64,000 nt of DNA. Source: Pseudomonas ceruminis. GTDB taxonomy: Bacteria; Pseudomonadota; Gammaproteobacteria; Pseudomonadales; Pseudomonadaceae. The notes under the pieces are model-generated. The model had not been told where the DNA came from. It was given only the letters and a program-made list of their open reading frames with translations, and made no database searches. Below, piece after piece: positions 38,406 through 46,768 of this stretch (position 1 is its first letter; every line of letters starts with the position of its first letter). Made by a program: the position numbers and the translations under genes. The stretch lies in NCBI RefSeq assembly GCF_021602025.1, contig NZ_BQHW01000007.1, positions 1 through 64,000 of the forward strand. Reading direction: 5' to 3'.

Positions 38406-40918
38406 ATGCGTCTCCAAAGTAATCCGCCCTGCTGGGTCTCTTGGTACAGCACGTCGCGCACCTGCTGCGTGACAGACTCCCCAATGGCCCCGGCCTGCCG
38501 CCTGGCCTCGGCATCGCTCATGCCGGGCTGCGCCTGTACGGTGATCGGCGCGTTGATGGTGATACCTCCACCAGTTCCGCCCCCGGCGCCAGCATCGTTC
38601 GCGTTGCGCAGGTACTGAGTCAGGTCGCGGTTCTGGTTCGGGTTCAGAACCCGCTCCCCACCATCGAGCAGCCAGGTGCCCTCTCGCGGGATGTTGTCGA
38701 GGCCGTTGTGAGCCATGCCCATGAGCGCGCTTGATGCCACGCCGGCGACCATCGGAGCGGTAGCTGCAGCAGCCGCGAACGCTGCAGCAGGAGCTGCTGC
38801 CGGTCCAACGATAGGGATTGCTGCCGTCGATGCGTACGCCGCCAGCTGGGCCTGGAACGAGGTTGCCTGAGCATTGGCCACCAGGCCCATGCCCGCCATG
38901 GATTGCGTGCTCTTGCCCACCAGCAACTGTACCCCCTGGTAGACCAGCCATTGGGCAGCCATATCGGCCAGCGTGTCGACCATGGTTTTGCCAAACCCCG
39001 CCACCATATCCACCAGCGCATCACTGGCATCCTCGGCGCCGGTTGCCACATCCGAGAGAAACGAACCCAGCTCGCTTCTGGCGCTGCCGAGCGTCACACT
39101 AGTTGCGTCGGCTGCCATGGCGGCGTAGTTCGTTGCCGCGTCCGCGTAATCAGCCCAGGCGCCTGCCATGCCGCTCATCCAATCGGACTGGGCCTCATCG
39201 ATCAGCGCCCACCCTTCCTGCATGGCTTCAAGCTGCAGAGGCTGGTATTCCTCGATCAGCGCTATTTGGTTTTCCAGGTCACGACGGCGCAGGGCATCAG
39301 AGGTGGTTGCCAGTTCGGTGCGCAGACCAAGGATCTTGTCGTTGTTCTCCTGCTCAAGCTGCAGCTGCTCCTGATAGCGGCCTGCCTCCTTACTGCCCAT
39401 GCCGATCGAGTCAGCCGCGAGTTGATACTGGGCTTTCTGGTTGGCCAGCCCCTTCTCAAGCTCGGCCTGGTATTTCATCTGCTCGGCCAAGCCGCTGGAC
39501 GACTGAATCGCATCATTGAACGCTCGGGCCACCCACTCGGTGCCCTGGGCGAACTCCTGCTGAGTGATCTTGCCGTTTTTCATCAGCAAGGAAAGCTGCT
39601 CGGTCTGCTTGCTGAACTCATCTACCGCGGCCCCGGCCGGGTCGTATTGCTGCTTGAGTTGAGCAAATCCACTGGCAGCCGTTTTGAGGGTGTTCTCCAG
39701 CTCCTTGGCAGATTTCTGCTGATCTGGGGTAGTTGCCCGGAAGGTGCCAATGCCACCTTTGCGCATCTGCTCGAGCATGTCGGCCAGTTCGGTAACTTGG
39801 TTTTTCGCGCCGGCAGCGGGCGGTTTATCGATGCCCTCCCAAAGATCGCCGTACATGCCCAGCAGATCCTTGACCTCGGCCTTCGACTTCCCGATGGACT
39901 CCCCCATGGCGTCGAGATTCTTGACGGCGTTGTAGATGCGCACCGGTGGCAGGTAGCGATCCCACCACTTCGCATCCTCGCCGCCTACCATTGCTTCATC
40001 GAAGTCGTGCAGGCCCTTGATGCCGGCCGCGAGCAGGTGCAGACCGCCGACTGTGCCCACAGCCATCTTGCCGAGCACCTTCACGCTGTCTGCCAGGTCG
40101 TCGGCAATCTTCTTGGCCAGAACTCCGTTTTCAGTCACATCGGTGAGCTTTCCGGCGAAACCGGAGAGCATTGGCAGCAGTGCCGCCTTGATCTCGTTGC
40201 TCACCCCGGATACGGAATTTTCGATCAGCCAGGTAGCGGCTTTCAGCTCCTGGGCCGCTCGAATTGTCTTGTCATCCATGATGGCGCCGGCAGCCTCGGC
40301 GGCATCACCAAAGCGCTTGAACCCTTCTGCGTTGTTCCGTAGGAGCGGCAGGAGCGCGGTGGCGTCGTTGGCGATCGCCTCCATGTAGAAGGTCATGTCG
40401 GACTGACTGACCTTGGCCTTTTCGAGGCTGGAGACGTATAGGCCCAGGGCTTGGCTGCCGCTGAGGTTGCGGAACTGTTCGGCAGTGACACCCACCTGGG
40501 GCGCGATCTGCTCGAAGAAGTCCTTCATCTCACCGCCGCCGGTGTTGAGGAAGTCGCCGACCTTGTCGTTTACATCCTTGAGGATGTCCGCCAGCTTGTC
40601 CTGCTCGATGCCCACGGCTTGCGAGCCCGCCGCGAGGCGCTGGAAGTCGGTGGTACTGACGTTGGCCATACGGGCCAGGTTTGATATCTCGGCCGCGGTG
40701 TCGACGGCAGACACTGCCATGGCGGTGAGTGCTGTTGCTCCTGCAGCCACGCCCGTAGCCAGGCCGGCGCCGATCATCTTGCCGGCCTTCACAGCGCTGG
40801 TGGAGATTTCCTTCATTCGCTTGTCGGTGACCCGGGCGGCCTGGTCCATGCCTTGCTGGAACCCGCCGATTCGGGCGATCAGGTCCAGCGTGAGCGTACC
40901 CAACGATCTACTAGCCAT
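38402..40918 (-). CDS. phage tail tape-measure protein
   Basis: Protein of 838 residues. The N-terminus 'RSLGTLTLDLIARIGGFQQGMDQAARVTDKRMKEI' is typical of lambda-H-like tape measures, followed by an Ala/Gly-rich hydrophobic stretch (about 45-70), long coiled-coil helices (about 400-560) and hydrophobic segments near 690-770. The C-terminus 'GGGTGGGITINAPITVQAQPG' is a typical tape-measure end. It sets tail length in siphophages. A good site (GGAGGG) precedes ATG 40918. There are no tail tube, chaperone or baseplate genes around it. Confidence 0.88.
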   Translation of the reverse strand: MASRSLGTLTLDLIARIGGFQQGMDQAARVTDKRMKEISTSAVKAGKMIGAGLATGVAAGATALTAMAVSAVDTAAEISNLARMANVSTTDFQRLAAGSQAVGIEQDKLADILKDVNDKVGDFLNTGGGEMKDFFEQIAPQVGVTAEQFRNLSGSQALGLYVSSLEKAKVSQSDMTFYMEAIANDATALLPLLRNNAEGFKRFGDAAEAAGAIMDDKTIRAAQELKAATWLIENSVSGVSNEIKAALLPMLSGFAGKLTDVTENGVLAKKIADDLADSVKVLGKMAVGTVGGLHLLAAGIKGLHDFDEAMVGGEDAKWWDRYLPPVRIYNAVKNLDAMGESIGKSKAEVKDLLGMYGDLWEGIDKPPAAGAKNQVTELADMLEQMRKGGIGTFRATTPDQQKSAKELENTLKTAASGFAQLKQQYDPAGAAVDEFSKQTEQLSLLMKNGKITQQEFAQGTEWVARAFNDAIQSSSGLAEQMKYQAELEKGLANQKAQYQLAADSIGMGSKEAGRYQEQLQLEQENNDKILGLRTELATTSDALRRRDLENQIALIEEYQPLQLEAMQEGWALIDEAQSDWMSGMAGAWADYADAATNYAAMAADATSVTLGSARSELGSFLSDVATGAEDASDALVDMVAGFGKTMVDTLADMAAQWLVYQGVQLLVGKSTQSMAGMGLVANAQATSFQAQLAAYASTAAIPIVGPAAAPAAAFAAAAATAPMVAGVASSALMGMAHNGLDNIPREGTWLLDGGERVLNPNQNRDLTQYLRNANDAGAGGGTGGGITINAPITVQAQPGMSDAEARRQAGAIGESVTQQVRDVLYQETQQGGLLWRRI

Positions 40919-41006
40919 AGTTGACCCTCCTGTGGATCAAATCCAGGCGCAAACAAAAAAGGCTCGCCCCGGACTACTTGGGCGAGCCTTCGTTGATCAC
41001 GGCTGA

Positions 41007-42200
41007 TTAGCCGCCAGTGGCGTTGGAGATATCCACAGACCGGACGGCGCCGGTCGAGAACACCGCCAGGCCAGCGCGCAGTTCGGCAAGGAGGGTCACC
41101 AGGTTGCTGGTGAAGTTGTTGCCGTCTTCACGACTCAGCATCAGGGTGGGCTGCTCGCGGTCCAGCATGGCCACCTGAGTGGTATCCAGCAGCAGGACGG
41201 TGCCCGCCGGCATCGAGCCGGAGGTGATCACCGGAACACCCCACAGCACTGGCGGCGCAGGATCACGTGGAGAGCCAAGGACATATTGGCCGTCGGCGTC
41301 GCGCTCGCTGGAGATGCTGAACCAGTCATCGGGGTTCATGATGATCAGCCTGGCCTGCCAGCCGCTGGTCTTCATAGCGGTGACCGCCTGGCCGATAGCA
41401 TCCACCGGCTTCAAGGTACCGACCACTACGTGAGGGACCGCATAGCCGATCAGGCCTTTGATCTTGCCCTTACCACCCGGGCCGGCGATCAGGCGGGACT
41501 CCAGCTTCTCCAGCAGGCCGTAATTCAGCAGGTTGCCGATCTGCTGGCCGAGGGCCGGAGTGTCATCGAGAACCTGCTTCGAAGCGCGGGTCCAGTGGGC
41601 GACGGTGGCGATGTTGGCGGTTTCCAGCTCGGCGTCGATGCTGGTCTGTGCCTTCTGCGCGCCCTCCTCCTCCTGCTCGGTAGCGTTGTTGGTGTAGTCC
41701 TTGATCTGCATGTACTCGAACGTGGCCGAAGAGGCCGGGAGCGAGGGCAGATAGTCCAGCAACGAGAGGTCGCGGCGAGGATCGTTGTAAAGGCCTGGCT
41801 GGCGTTGCGCGGTCGCGGAGTAGCTGGTGGAACCTGCTACACCCTGGCCGGCGTTGGTCAGCGACTTGATGGCGACGTTTTCGACAGTGACGCGCCCGGT
41901 AGTCGGGCTACCCGACTTCAAGGCCTCGAACTGGCCCGACTTGGTGAACGCGTCAGCCATCTTGACGATCGCGTCATCACCGCCGCCATAACCGGCTGGT
42001 GCACCGCGGCGGGCGCTCTTCTGCTCCAGATCCTGCAGACGATCCTTGAGGCCCTGGATGGTTTCCTTCGCATCGGTAGCGAAGCGGTTGATCTCTTCGT
42101 CGCGGTCTTGCAGGTGCTTGAGTACCAGGGCCTCGGTCGAATCGCCGCCGGCGCTCTTGGTCTGCAGGGTGCGAGCAGAGTTGCTCATTGCGTTGTACAT
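41007..42200 (-). CDS. HK97-type phage major capsid protein
   Basis: Protein of 397 residues. Residues about 20-65 form a charged coiled coil ('LKHLQDRDEEINRF...LKDRLQDLEQK'), the scaffolding delta-like domain; from about 110 the HK97 fold follows with 'LLDYLPSLPASSATFEYMQ', 'ELETANIATVAHWTRASKQVLDD' and 'NPDDWFSISSERDADGQYVLG'. The N-terminal domain is usually removed by a phage protease, but none is encoded here. ATG 42200 has GAAGGT seven bases upstream; ATG 42188 is an alternative. Confidence 0.92.
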   Translation of the reverse strand: MYNAMSNSARTLQTKSAGGDSTEALVLKHLQDRDEEINRFATDAKETIQGLKDRLQDLEQKSARRGAPAGYGGGDDAIVKMADAFTKSGQFEALKSGSPTTGRVTVENVAIKSLTNAGQGVAGSTSYSATAQRQPGLYNDPRRDLSLLDYLPSLPASSATFEYMQIKDYTNNATEQEEEGAQKAQTSIDAELETANIATVAHWTRASKQVLDDTPALGQQIGNLLNYGLLEKLESRLIAGPGGKGKIKGLIGYAVPHVVVGTLKPVDAIGQAVTAMKTSGWQARLIIMNPDDWFSISSERDADGQYVLGSPRDPAPPVLWGVPVITSGSMPAGTVLLLDTTQVAMLDREQPTLMLSREDGNNFTSNLVTLLAELRAGLAVFSTGAVRSVDISNATGG

Positions 42201-42211
42201 AGGTTGTACCT

Positions 42212-42565
42212 TCAGTTCCGAATAGGGGGACGCGCCTTGCGCACGCTGGGGGCGTGGCTTCTGCGCTCTTGCTTGCTTTCGCGTCCCGCCGGACTCACTC
42301 CGGAACTGGCCTCTTCGTTCCCTCCACAGCCTCGCGCCGTGCTGGAATCCTGAGTTGTCGCGTCGGTGGCAACCTGCCGAGCCGACAAGCCAATTCTACC
42401 TATCAACCCACGCAGTGCAAGCGCAAAGCGCAGGCGCAGGGGAAGCAAATTGCGGATCGCGTGGTCAGGGATCAGGCCCGTGAACTGCACCGCCAAAGAG
42501 CGTGGGACGCCGGCGGCGCGGAGGTGCTGTTCGTAGGCCCGAAGGCTCTGGAAATCTCGTTTCAT
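42212..42565 (-). CDS. hypothetical protein (117 aa) before capsid gene
   Basis: Basic protein of 117 residues: 'MKRDFQSLRAYEQHLRAAGVPRSLAVQFTG' then an Arg/Leu-rich helix 'LLPLRLRFALALRGLIGRIG' and a disordered, charged tail. AAGGAG lies five bases before the ATG, and only 11 bases separate it from the capsid gene, so it is part of that transcript. The amphipathic helix could interact with membrane or nucleic acid. Function not recognised. Confidence 0.65.
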   Translation of the reverse strand: MKRDFQSLRAYEQHLRAAGVPRSLAVQFTGLIPDHAIRNLLPLRLRFALALRGLIGRIGLSARQVATDATTQDSSTARGCGGNEEASSGVSPAGRESKQERRSHAPSVRKARPPIRN

Positions 42566-42656
42566 GGCTGCTCCTTGGGGCGGCGGGCGCCCGTGGGCGT
42601 TTTGATATTTCGCGGGTACTAAACTTTTAATTTCGCGGGCGTGAAAAAACGACTGA

Positions 42657-42706
42657 GGGCGCGGTGTCCGAGCCAAAGGGCTCAGACTTTCCGGGTACCC
42701 CCTGCC
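42657..42706. repeat. 50-bp island repeat, copy 2
   Basis: Second exact copy of 38102-38151, ending the 67-residue gene with AGGTRKV. The following non-coding DNA is also loosely similar (a T-run, then CCGCGAAA-like segment). Confidence 0.85.
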
Positions 42707-42885
42707 ACCAAGCCCATCTGCCGGGCGATTTCGGGCGCGTCGATGCCACGGGCGAGCGATTGCCTGGCGGTCTTCACCATCTGCTCCATGGCCTGCTGTT
42801 CGAGCGCCTGGGCCATCTGGTGCGCCTTCCTGGCGATCAGTTCGGCCAGCTCTCGCGGAAATGCTGGGGTGCGCGGTTTGGTCAT
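42682..42885 (-). CDS. hypothetical protein (67 aa) with AGGTRKV tail
   Basis: Small helical protein: 'MTKPRTPAFPRELAELIARK' then 'HQMAQALEQQAMEQMVKTARQSLARG' and 'APEIARQMGLV', a helix-turn-helix-like end, before the shared AGGTRKV tail. ATG 42885 has GGAGGAAC upstream. Function unknown; a small DNA- or protein-binding regulator is possible. Confidence 0.65.
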   Translation of the reverse strand: MTKPRTPAFPRELAELIARKAHQMAQALEQQAMEQMVKTARQSLARGIDAPEIARQMGLVAGGTRKV

Positions 42886-43208
42886 GTGAGGTTCCTCCAT
42901 TGGGGTGGATGCTGTGACGGCCTGCATGCCTTTGCTGGCGCGGCCTGTAGCGTTCAGAACAGATTTTGTGTCTCGGGTATGTCTCGATCAGAGAGGACTC
43001 TTCTCGACCTGGTAGATCAGGTCCTTGCGGACCTCCTGTGCGCACAGCCTGCACATGTCGATGAGTGTCCAGGGGAGGAAATCGACGACAAGGAAGGTAA
43101 GCCCCCTGGCTTGGGCGCATCGCCCCGCGATTTGGTGCTTACACCGGCCCTGGCGATAGGTTTGTGATCCCATTTAAATGACCCTGTGGTGGTGTAATTA
43201 AATAAGAG
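42886..43208. other. island spacer with possible small minus-strand ORF
   Basis: A 61-residue minus-strand frame (42988-43173) ends with 'MCRLCAQEVRKDLIYQVEKSPL', a CxxC pair that could be half a zinc finger of a small regulator. It lacks a good ribosome site and half of the expected Cys, so I do not call it a gene. ATTTAAAT (43176-43183 region) is the only other motif. Confidence 0.3.
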
Positions 43209-43377
43209 TGGGATTTTTTCCCCTTAGCCTTTCCCCTGGAGGCCGCATGATTCCTGGAAGCCAGTGGGAAAAAATCCCACCGACCCATCATCTGAGATGC
43301 ATACCCGGACAGAACCGGACAAACTCAAGGGCGGCTACTGGGAAAAAATCCCATTGGTTTGCGGAAAAAATCCCACT
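43209..43377. repeat. iteron-like repeats TGGGAAAAAATCCCA
   Basis: Four copies of a 15-base motif with dyad symmetry: 43209-43222 (inverted orientation), 43264-43280 (GTGGGA-AAAAA-TCCCAC), 43339-43353 and 43363-43377. They flank an open AT-rich core and sit next to the winged-helix gene at 43391. The layout is that of an iteron replication origin, or a cluster of operators. Confidence 0.65.
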
Positions 43378-43390
43378 GGCAAAATCGAAA

Positions 43391-43792
43391 TCAGATGAAC
43401 TTGAAACGCGGCGGACCAGGCGGAACCTCAAGATCCTTGCCTGCGCATTCGTCGACTCGAGCCCAGGTGATCGCGTACAGCGTGGGCTGTCTTCTGCCGT
43501 CGGCTGACCATGGGCCTGGCTCTCGCGTCTTAATGATCAGTCCAGCCTCCAGCAGCTCATCCAGGGCGCTCCTAAGCGTCTTCGCGTCCATCGCCCGGCC
43601 AGCGGCAAGCATGGATGTGGTGACCGCTAGATCGCCGTTGTTCTTGCCGTTGTAGTTCCGGGCCAGCTTCACCAAGACAGCAATGGCTTTGGGCGAAAGA
43701 TTGTCGAAAGCAGGGTGGATCAGCAGGCGGTACGGGAGCGCCAGCGCGCGACCGCCACCAAAATCCACCTTGTAGGTTTTCTTCCTTGCCAT
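43391..43792 (-). CDS. winged-helix protein, possible replication initiator
   Basis: Protein of 133 residues beginning 'MARKKTYKVDFGGGRALALPYRLLIHPAFDNLSPKAIAVLVKLARNYNG', then 'DLAVTTSMLAAGRAMDAKTLRSALDELLEAGLIIKT', a winged-helix fold like the N-terminal domain of phage/plasmid replication proteins and other HTH regulators. There is no helicase or primase domain, so it would recruit host or helper replication. Its 3' end touches the iteron-like repeats, supporting a replication role; a plain transcription regulator is the alternative. Confidence 0.6.
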   Translation of the reverse strand: MARKKTYKVDFGGGRALALPYRLLIHPAFDNLSPKAIAVLVKLARNYNGKNNGDLAVTTSMLAAGRAMDAKTLRSALDELLEAGLIIKTREPGPWSADGRRQPTLYAITWARVDECAGKDLEVPPGPPRFKFI

Positions 43793-43862
43793 TCAGCGAC
43801 TCACAATCAGGCGCGAAGGATGCGATCTGAAATCGCCCCCTTCGCTTGAGGGCATCGAGTTG

Positions 43863-44192
43863 TCAGGCGGCGCGCTGCGTGCCACACTTGCCCTCGACAT
43901 TGCTTTCCCGGCGACTGTCCCGACCCTTGCGGCGCTGCAACGCCGCTTGGGCCTTCTCTTCTTCCTGATCGATCCTCTCTGTGATCCATTCGCTGCGCGC
44001 GCACAGTTCGCTGGCAACGAGCTGCAGGCCCATCATCAGCCCGTCCACCCGGTACTCATTGAGGAACTGCGGTTCGTCTGCGTGGCCGGCTGATGCGTTG
44101 TCTTGGATCAGATCGGCCACCACCTTGGCGAAAATCCCGGCCTGCATCATCAGGCGCGCATCGTCCTGGGCAATATTCAAGCTCATGCTCAT
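43863..44192 (-). CDS. hypothetical protein (109 aa)
   Basis: Unknown protein: acidic helical body ('DDARLMMQAGIFAKVVADLIQDNAS', 'EYRVDGLMMGLQLVASELCARSEWITERIDQEEEKAQAALQRRKGRDS') with a basic tail. The ATG overlaps the upstream stop (ATGA) and AAGGGG precedes it. Part of the early-gene run after the AlpA-like gene. Confidence 0.6.
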   Translation of the reverse strand: MSMSLNIAQDDARLMMQAGIFAKVVADLIQDNASAGHADEPQFLNEYRVDGLMMGLQLVASELCARSEWITERIDQEEEKAQAALQRRKGRDSRRESNVEGKCGTQRAA

Positions 44193-44401
44193 TGTGCTTC
44201 CCCTTCAAAAAGTTGGATGACCTGCTGTGCCGACAGGTTGAAAGCCTTGCCGGCTCGCACAAGGCAGGTTTCGCTGTCGATCACCTGAAACCCACCGCCG
44301 CCCTCCACCGGCAGGCGTTTGCTTGATTTGATGGCGGTGCAACCGTGAGCCGCTGCCACCTCTCTCGCTTTGATCTCAATGGCCTTGCTCTGCTTGCTCA
44401 T
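44189..44401 (-). CDS. hypothetical protein (70 aa)
   Basis: Small protein 'MSKQSKAIEIKAREVAAAHGCTAIKSSKRLPVEGGGGFQVID...SAQQVIQLFEGEAQ'. Overlaps both neighbours by four bases (ATGA), so it is part of a coupled early operon. Not recognised. Confidence 0.6.
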   Translation of the reverse strand: MSKQSKAIEIKAREVAAAHGCTAIKSSKRLPVEGGGGFQVIDSETCLVRAGKAFNLSAQQVIQLFEGEAQ

Positions 44402-44598
44402 CGTCCGTTCTCCGTAGCCAGTCGGTTGATCCAGGTCTGCAGCTCGCTCACCAGAATCAGGCGGCGTTTTCCGGACTTGAACGACGGCAGGTCGCCGCGG
44501 GCGATCGCGGCGTAGATGGCGCTGCGGGTATGCCCCGTCATCTGGCCCGCTTCTTCAGGACCGACTGACAACGGCATCAGGGTGTGGGGTTGGTTCAC
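44398..44598 (-). CDS. AlpA/excisionase-like helix-turn-helix protein
   Basis: Protein of 66 residues with a MerR-like HTH: 'PEEAGQMTGHTRSAIYAAIARGDLPSFKSGKRRLILVSELQTWI', the helix-turn-helix-17/AlpA pattern. Such proteins act as excisionases or activators of integrase genes in satellites like P4. It is the first gene of the minus-strand early operon and is divergent from the 238-residue gene. Confidence 0.75.
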   Translation of the reverse strand: MNQPHTLMPLSVGPEEAGQMTGHTRSAIYAAIARGDLPSFKSGKRRLILVSELQTWINRLATENGR

Positions 44599-44747
44599 GT
44601 CACTCTCCTCCTACGGCAAAAGCGCCTGGTGCAGCCAATCTAGAACGCAAAAAAGTTATGTGCAAGCAAAAACTGCACGTAACCAGACGATTGACAGCGA
44701 TTGCGTTCGCGTAGAGTATTTGCAGCAAATCTAGGAGGAGTGCGCGT
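44599..44747. promoter_or_regulatory. divergent promoter region of the island
   Basis: This 149-base AT-richer spacer separates the minus-strand early operon from the plus-strand gene. TTGACA (44691-44696) with TAGAGT 15 bases on (44712-44717) may drive the plus-strand gene, with AGGAGGAG before its ATG. Short direct repeats of TGCACGTAAC/TTATGTGCAA type suggest a regulator site. This is the likely switch region. Confidence 0.5.
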
Positions 44748-45464
44748 ATGGCCAGGCCCAGGAAGACCACAGATCAGAGCTCAACGGTGAGCGTATCGCT
44801 TCGGGTAGACCCGGCTATCAAATACGCCATCGACATTGCTGCTCGCATCCAGAAGCGAACGGTTACGGGTGTGGTTGAATGGTCGGTAGAGCAGGCCTTG
44901 TCCGACGTGAAAATGCCGGTGGACTTCATGGTGCTCAATGACCAGCACAAGCCTGAGATGCCTGATCCTCAAAGCGTGATGGACGCAGTGAAAGAGCGGC
45001 TGTGGTCGCCGGATGAAGCTATACGAGTTGTGCGCCTGGCTTTTGAATATCCGAGCCTTTTGACCTTTGAAGAAGGGCTGATCTGGGAGTCAATCCGTCT
45101 ATCGCCGCCATTTTGGCGATACACACCAAGAGTAATAACTGACGCCAGCCCATGGAAGAATGCTCGGTTAGATGTACTTTCTAAGTATTGGCCTGATCTT
45201 ATCCAGAGAATCCAGGAGGCAGGCAGCGTAGTCCAGGTAACCTATGAAGATGTGGGGCTTCCAACCCCTAAAGAACTTGAAGAGCGCAAGGCTGAAGCTA
45301 TACAGCAGGGCGGTTACTTTGAGGAAATGGCAATGGAAAATGAACGGTTGAAAAACGAGAATGAAGCTCTCCGCGCCTTGAGCGATAGCCTCCGAACTGT
45401 GCTCATGAAGATTGACCCAAAGACTGCAAAGTTTAAAGAAGAAGATCTACCGCCGAAGCTTTAG
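44748..45464 (+). CDS. hypothetical protein (238 aa) with basic N-terminus and coiled coil
   Basis: The only plus-strand gene of the island. Residues 1-50 ('ARPRKTTDQSSTVSVSLRVDPAIKYAIDIAARIQKRTVTGVVEWSVEQAL') resemble a ribbon-helix-helix DNA-binding domain; a middle part rich in aromatic residues follows, and residues about 185-225 form a coiled coil ('ENERLKNENEALRALSDSLRTVL'). It has a strong ribosome site, and its 3' end overlaps the convergent integrase gene by 32 bases. It could be the island repressor or a cargo (for example anti-phage) gene. No known family is recognised. Confidence 0.6.
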   Translation: MARPRKTTDQSSTVSVSLRVDPAIKYAIDIAARIQKRTVTGVVEWSVEQALSDVKMPVDFMVLNDQHKPEMPDPQSVMDAVKERLWSPDEAIRVVRLAFEYPSLLTFEEGLIWESIRLSPPFWRYTPRVITDASPWKNARLDVLSKYWPDLIQRIQEAGSVVQVTYEDVGLPTPKELEERKAEAIQQGGYFEEMAMENERLKNENEALRALSDSLRTVLMKIDPKTAKFKEEDLPPKL

Positions 45465-46644
45465 AATCGGGTGCCAAGTGAGCATAGCGCAGTGTCATTT
45501 TTAGATCGGCGTGGCCCAGTAGGTCCCGGATCGTATTGAGGGGAACACCCTTCATCGCCAGTTTCGACGCGAACGTGTGGCGAAGGTCGTGCCAGCGGAA
45601 TGAGCTGATTTCTGCGGCCTTCAACACCGCATCCCATGATTTTTTTACGTTATCCATACGCCCCCCTGTTTGACTTGGGAACACAAGTGCGACGCCGGTT
45701 GACTGTTTTTTCCAACCTTCGATAGCTGCGAGCGCCTCGGCATTCAGTGGTAGATGGCGAGTTTGGTCTGACTTGGCGCCCTCGCCAACTACAGTCAAAT
45801 TCTTCCGCTTTATGTCAATGTCAGCCCAAGTTAAGTTAAATAGTTCACCTCTTCGAAGTCCGGTGTTTAAACTGATAATTGCCATAGGCTTTAAGTAGTC
45901 CGCGAACGCGAATTCACGCAAGTTAGGAAGTTCGTCTTTCTTCCTGTCTCGACGCCATATGTTAGCGGTGTCGCGCTCGGCTCGGATGCGCTCCTCGCGG
46001 TCGCTCAGAGCCTTGCGCAAGCGCTGTTCCTCTTCCCCGGATAGGAATCGAACCCGGCCACGGGTATCGAGGCGCAATGGCTTCAGCTTTGTCATCGGGT
46101 GATCCTCAAGAGCGCCCCACTCCACTGCCTTGGAGAGGGCGCCACGAAGAGCTGCAAGCTTCCTGTTGGCCGTCGCATCCTTCAGGCCGCTCGCCAGCCA
46201 CTTCACCCTCATGGCTTCTAGGTCTCGTTGGGTTAGGTCTGAGAGAGGCTTTGTCATTAGGTTGGCAAAGCTGTGCTCGATCGCGTGCCGGGTTTTCTGG
46301 TGGGCCTTGTGGTGCGTTTCAAGCCAAGGGTAATAGCTCTCAGCCAGGTAGCTTGCCAGGGTATGGGTCGCCCTACGCTTGTTCTTGGTTGCAACCAGTG
46401 GAGAGCCATGTTCATGTGCTTCTGCCAGCCACCTGGCGGCTTCTGTCCTGGCCTGCTCAAGCGTCATCATCCCGACCCTGCCCAGCGTGGCGGCCTGGTT
46501 CCTGCCCCAGCTGACCATGTAACTGGAGTGGCCACTGGGGAGCACCCGGATGGACAGGCCAGGCTGAGCGGTATCATGAATCCGGTATGGCTTCTCCTGC
46601 GGCTGGATGCCCGCAAGGAGCTTGGCAGTGATCTTGGTTTTCAT
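45433..46644 (-). CDS. int: tyrosine site-specific integrase
   Basis: Integrase of 403 residues with an N-terminal arm-binding domain ('KTKITAKLLAGIQPQEKPYRIHDTAQPGLSIRVLPSG'), a core-binding domain, and a catalytic domain showing Arg in 'GLRRGELFNL', HxxR in 'WHDLRHTFAS', His in 'LLGHADLKMT' and Tyr in 'RYAHL'. I chose ATG 46644. It lies 125 bases from attR, as usual for the integrase of a tRNA-integrating element. Confidence 0.95.
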   Translation of the reverse strand: MKTKITAKLLAGIQPQEKPYRIHDTAQPGLSIRVLPSGHSSYMVSWGRNQAATLGRVGMMTLEQARTEAARWLAEAHEHGSPLVATKNKRRATHTLASYLAESYYPWLETHHKAHQKTRHAIEHSFANLMTKPLSDLTQRDLEAMRVKWLASGLKDATANRKLAALRGALSKAVEWGALEDHPMTKLKPLRLDTRGRVRFLSGEEEQRLRKALSDREERIRAERDTANIWRRDRKKDELPNLREFAFADYLKPMAIISLNTGLRRGELFNLTWADIDIKRKNLTVVGEGAKSDQTRHLPLNAEALAAIEGWKKQSTGVALVFPSQTGGRMDNVKKSWDAVLKAAEISSFRWHDLRHTFASKLAMKGVPLNTIRDLLGHADLKMTLRYAHLAPDSKASAVDLLL

Positions 46645-46657
46645 GGCTGGATGTCCG

Positions 46658-46676
46658 TGACAGCAGGGTGACAGCA
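46658..46676 (+). repeat. TGACAGCA pair beside integrase, candidate arm sites
   Basis: TGACAGCA at 46658-46665 and 46669-46676, 11 bases apart, matching the pair beside attL. It overlaps the integrase promoter area, so integrase could repress its own gene. Confidence 0.5.
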
Positions 46677-46768
46677 AAATAGACTATACGGACGTGTTTC
46701 AAAAGACAAAACCAGACGATGAAACCCAATGAATACTAGGCCATGACCAGAAAACATGGCCTTCTTAA

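Noticed and set aside
42988-43173. 61-codon minus-strand frame ending in a CxxC motif
   Set aside because: Interesting but only half a zinc finger and no ribosome site; kept as a note in the spacer entry.
43209-43377. Repeats as a CRISPR array
   Set aside because: Repeats are 15 bases, dyad, unevenly spaced and in mixed orientation; no cas genes. Iterons or operators fit better.
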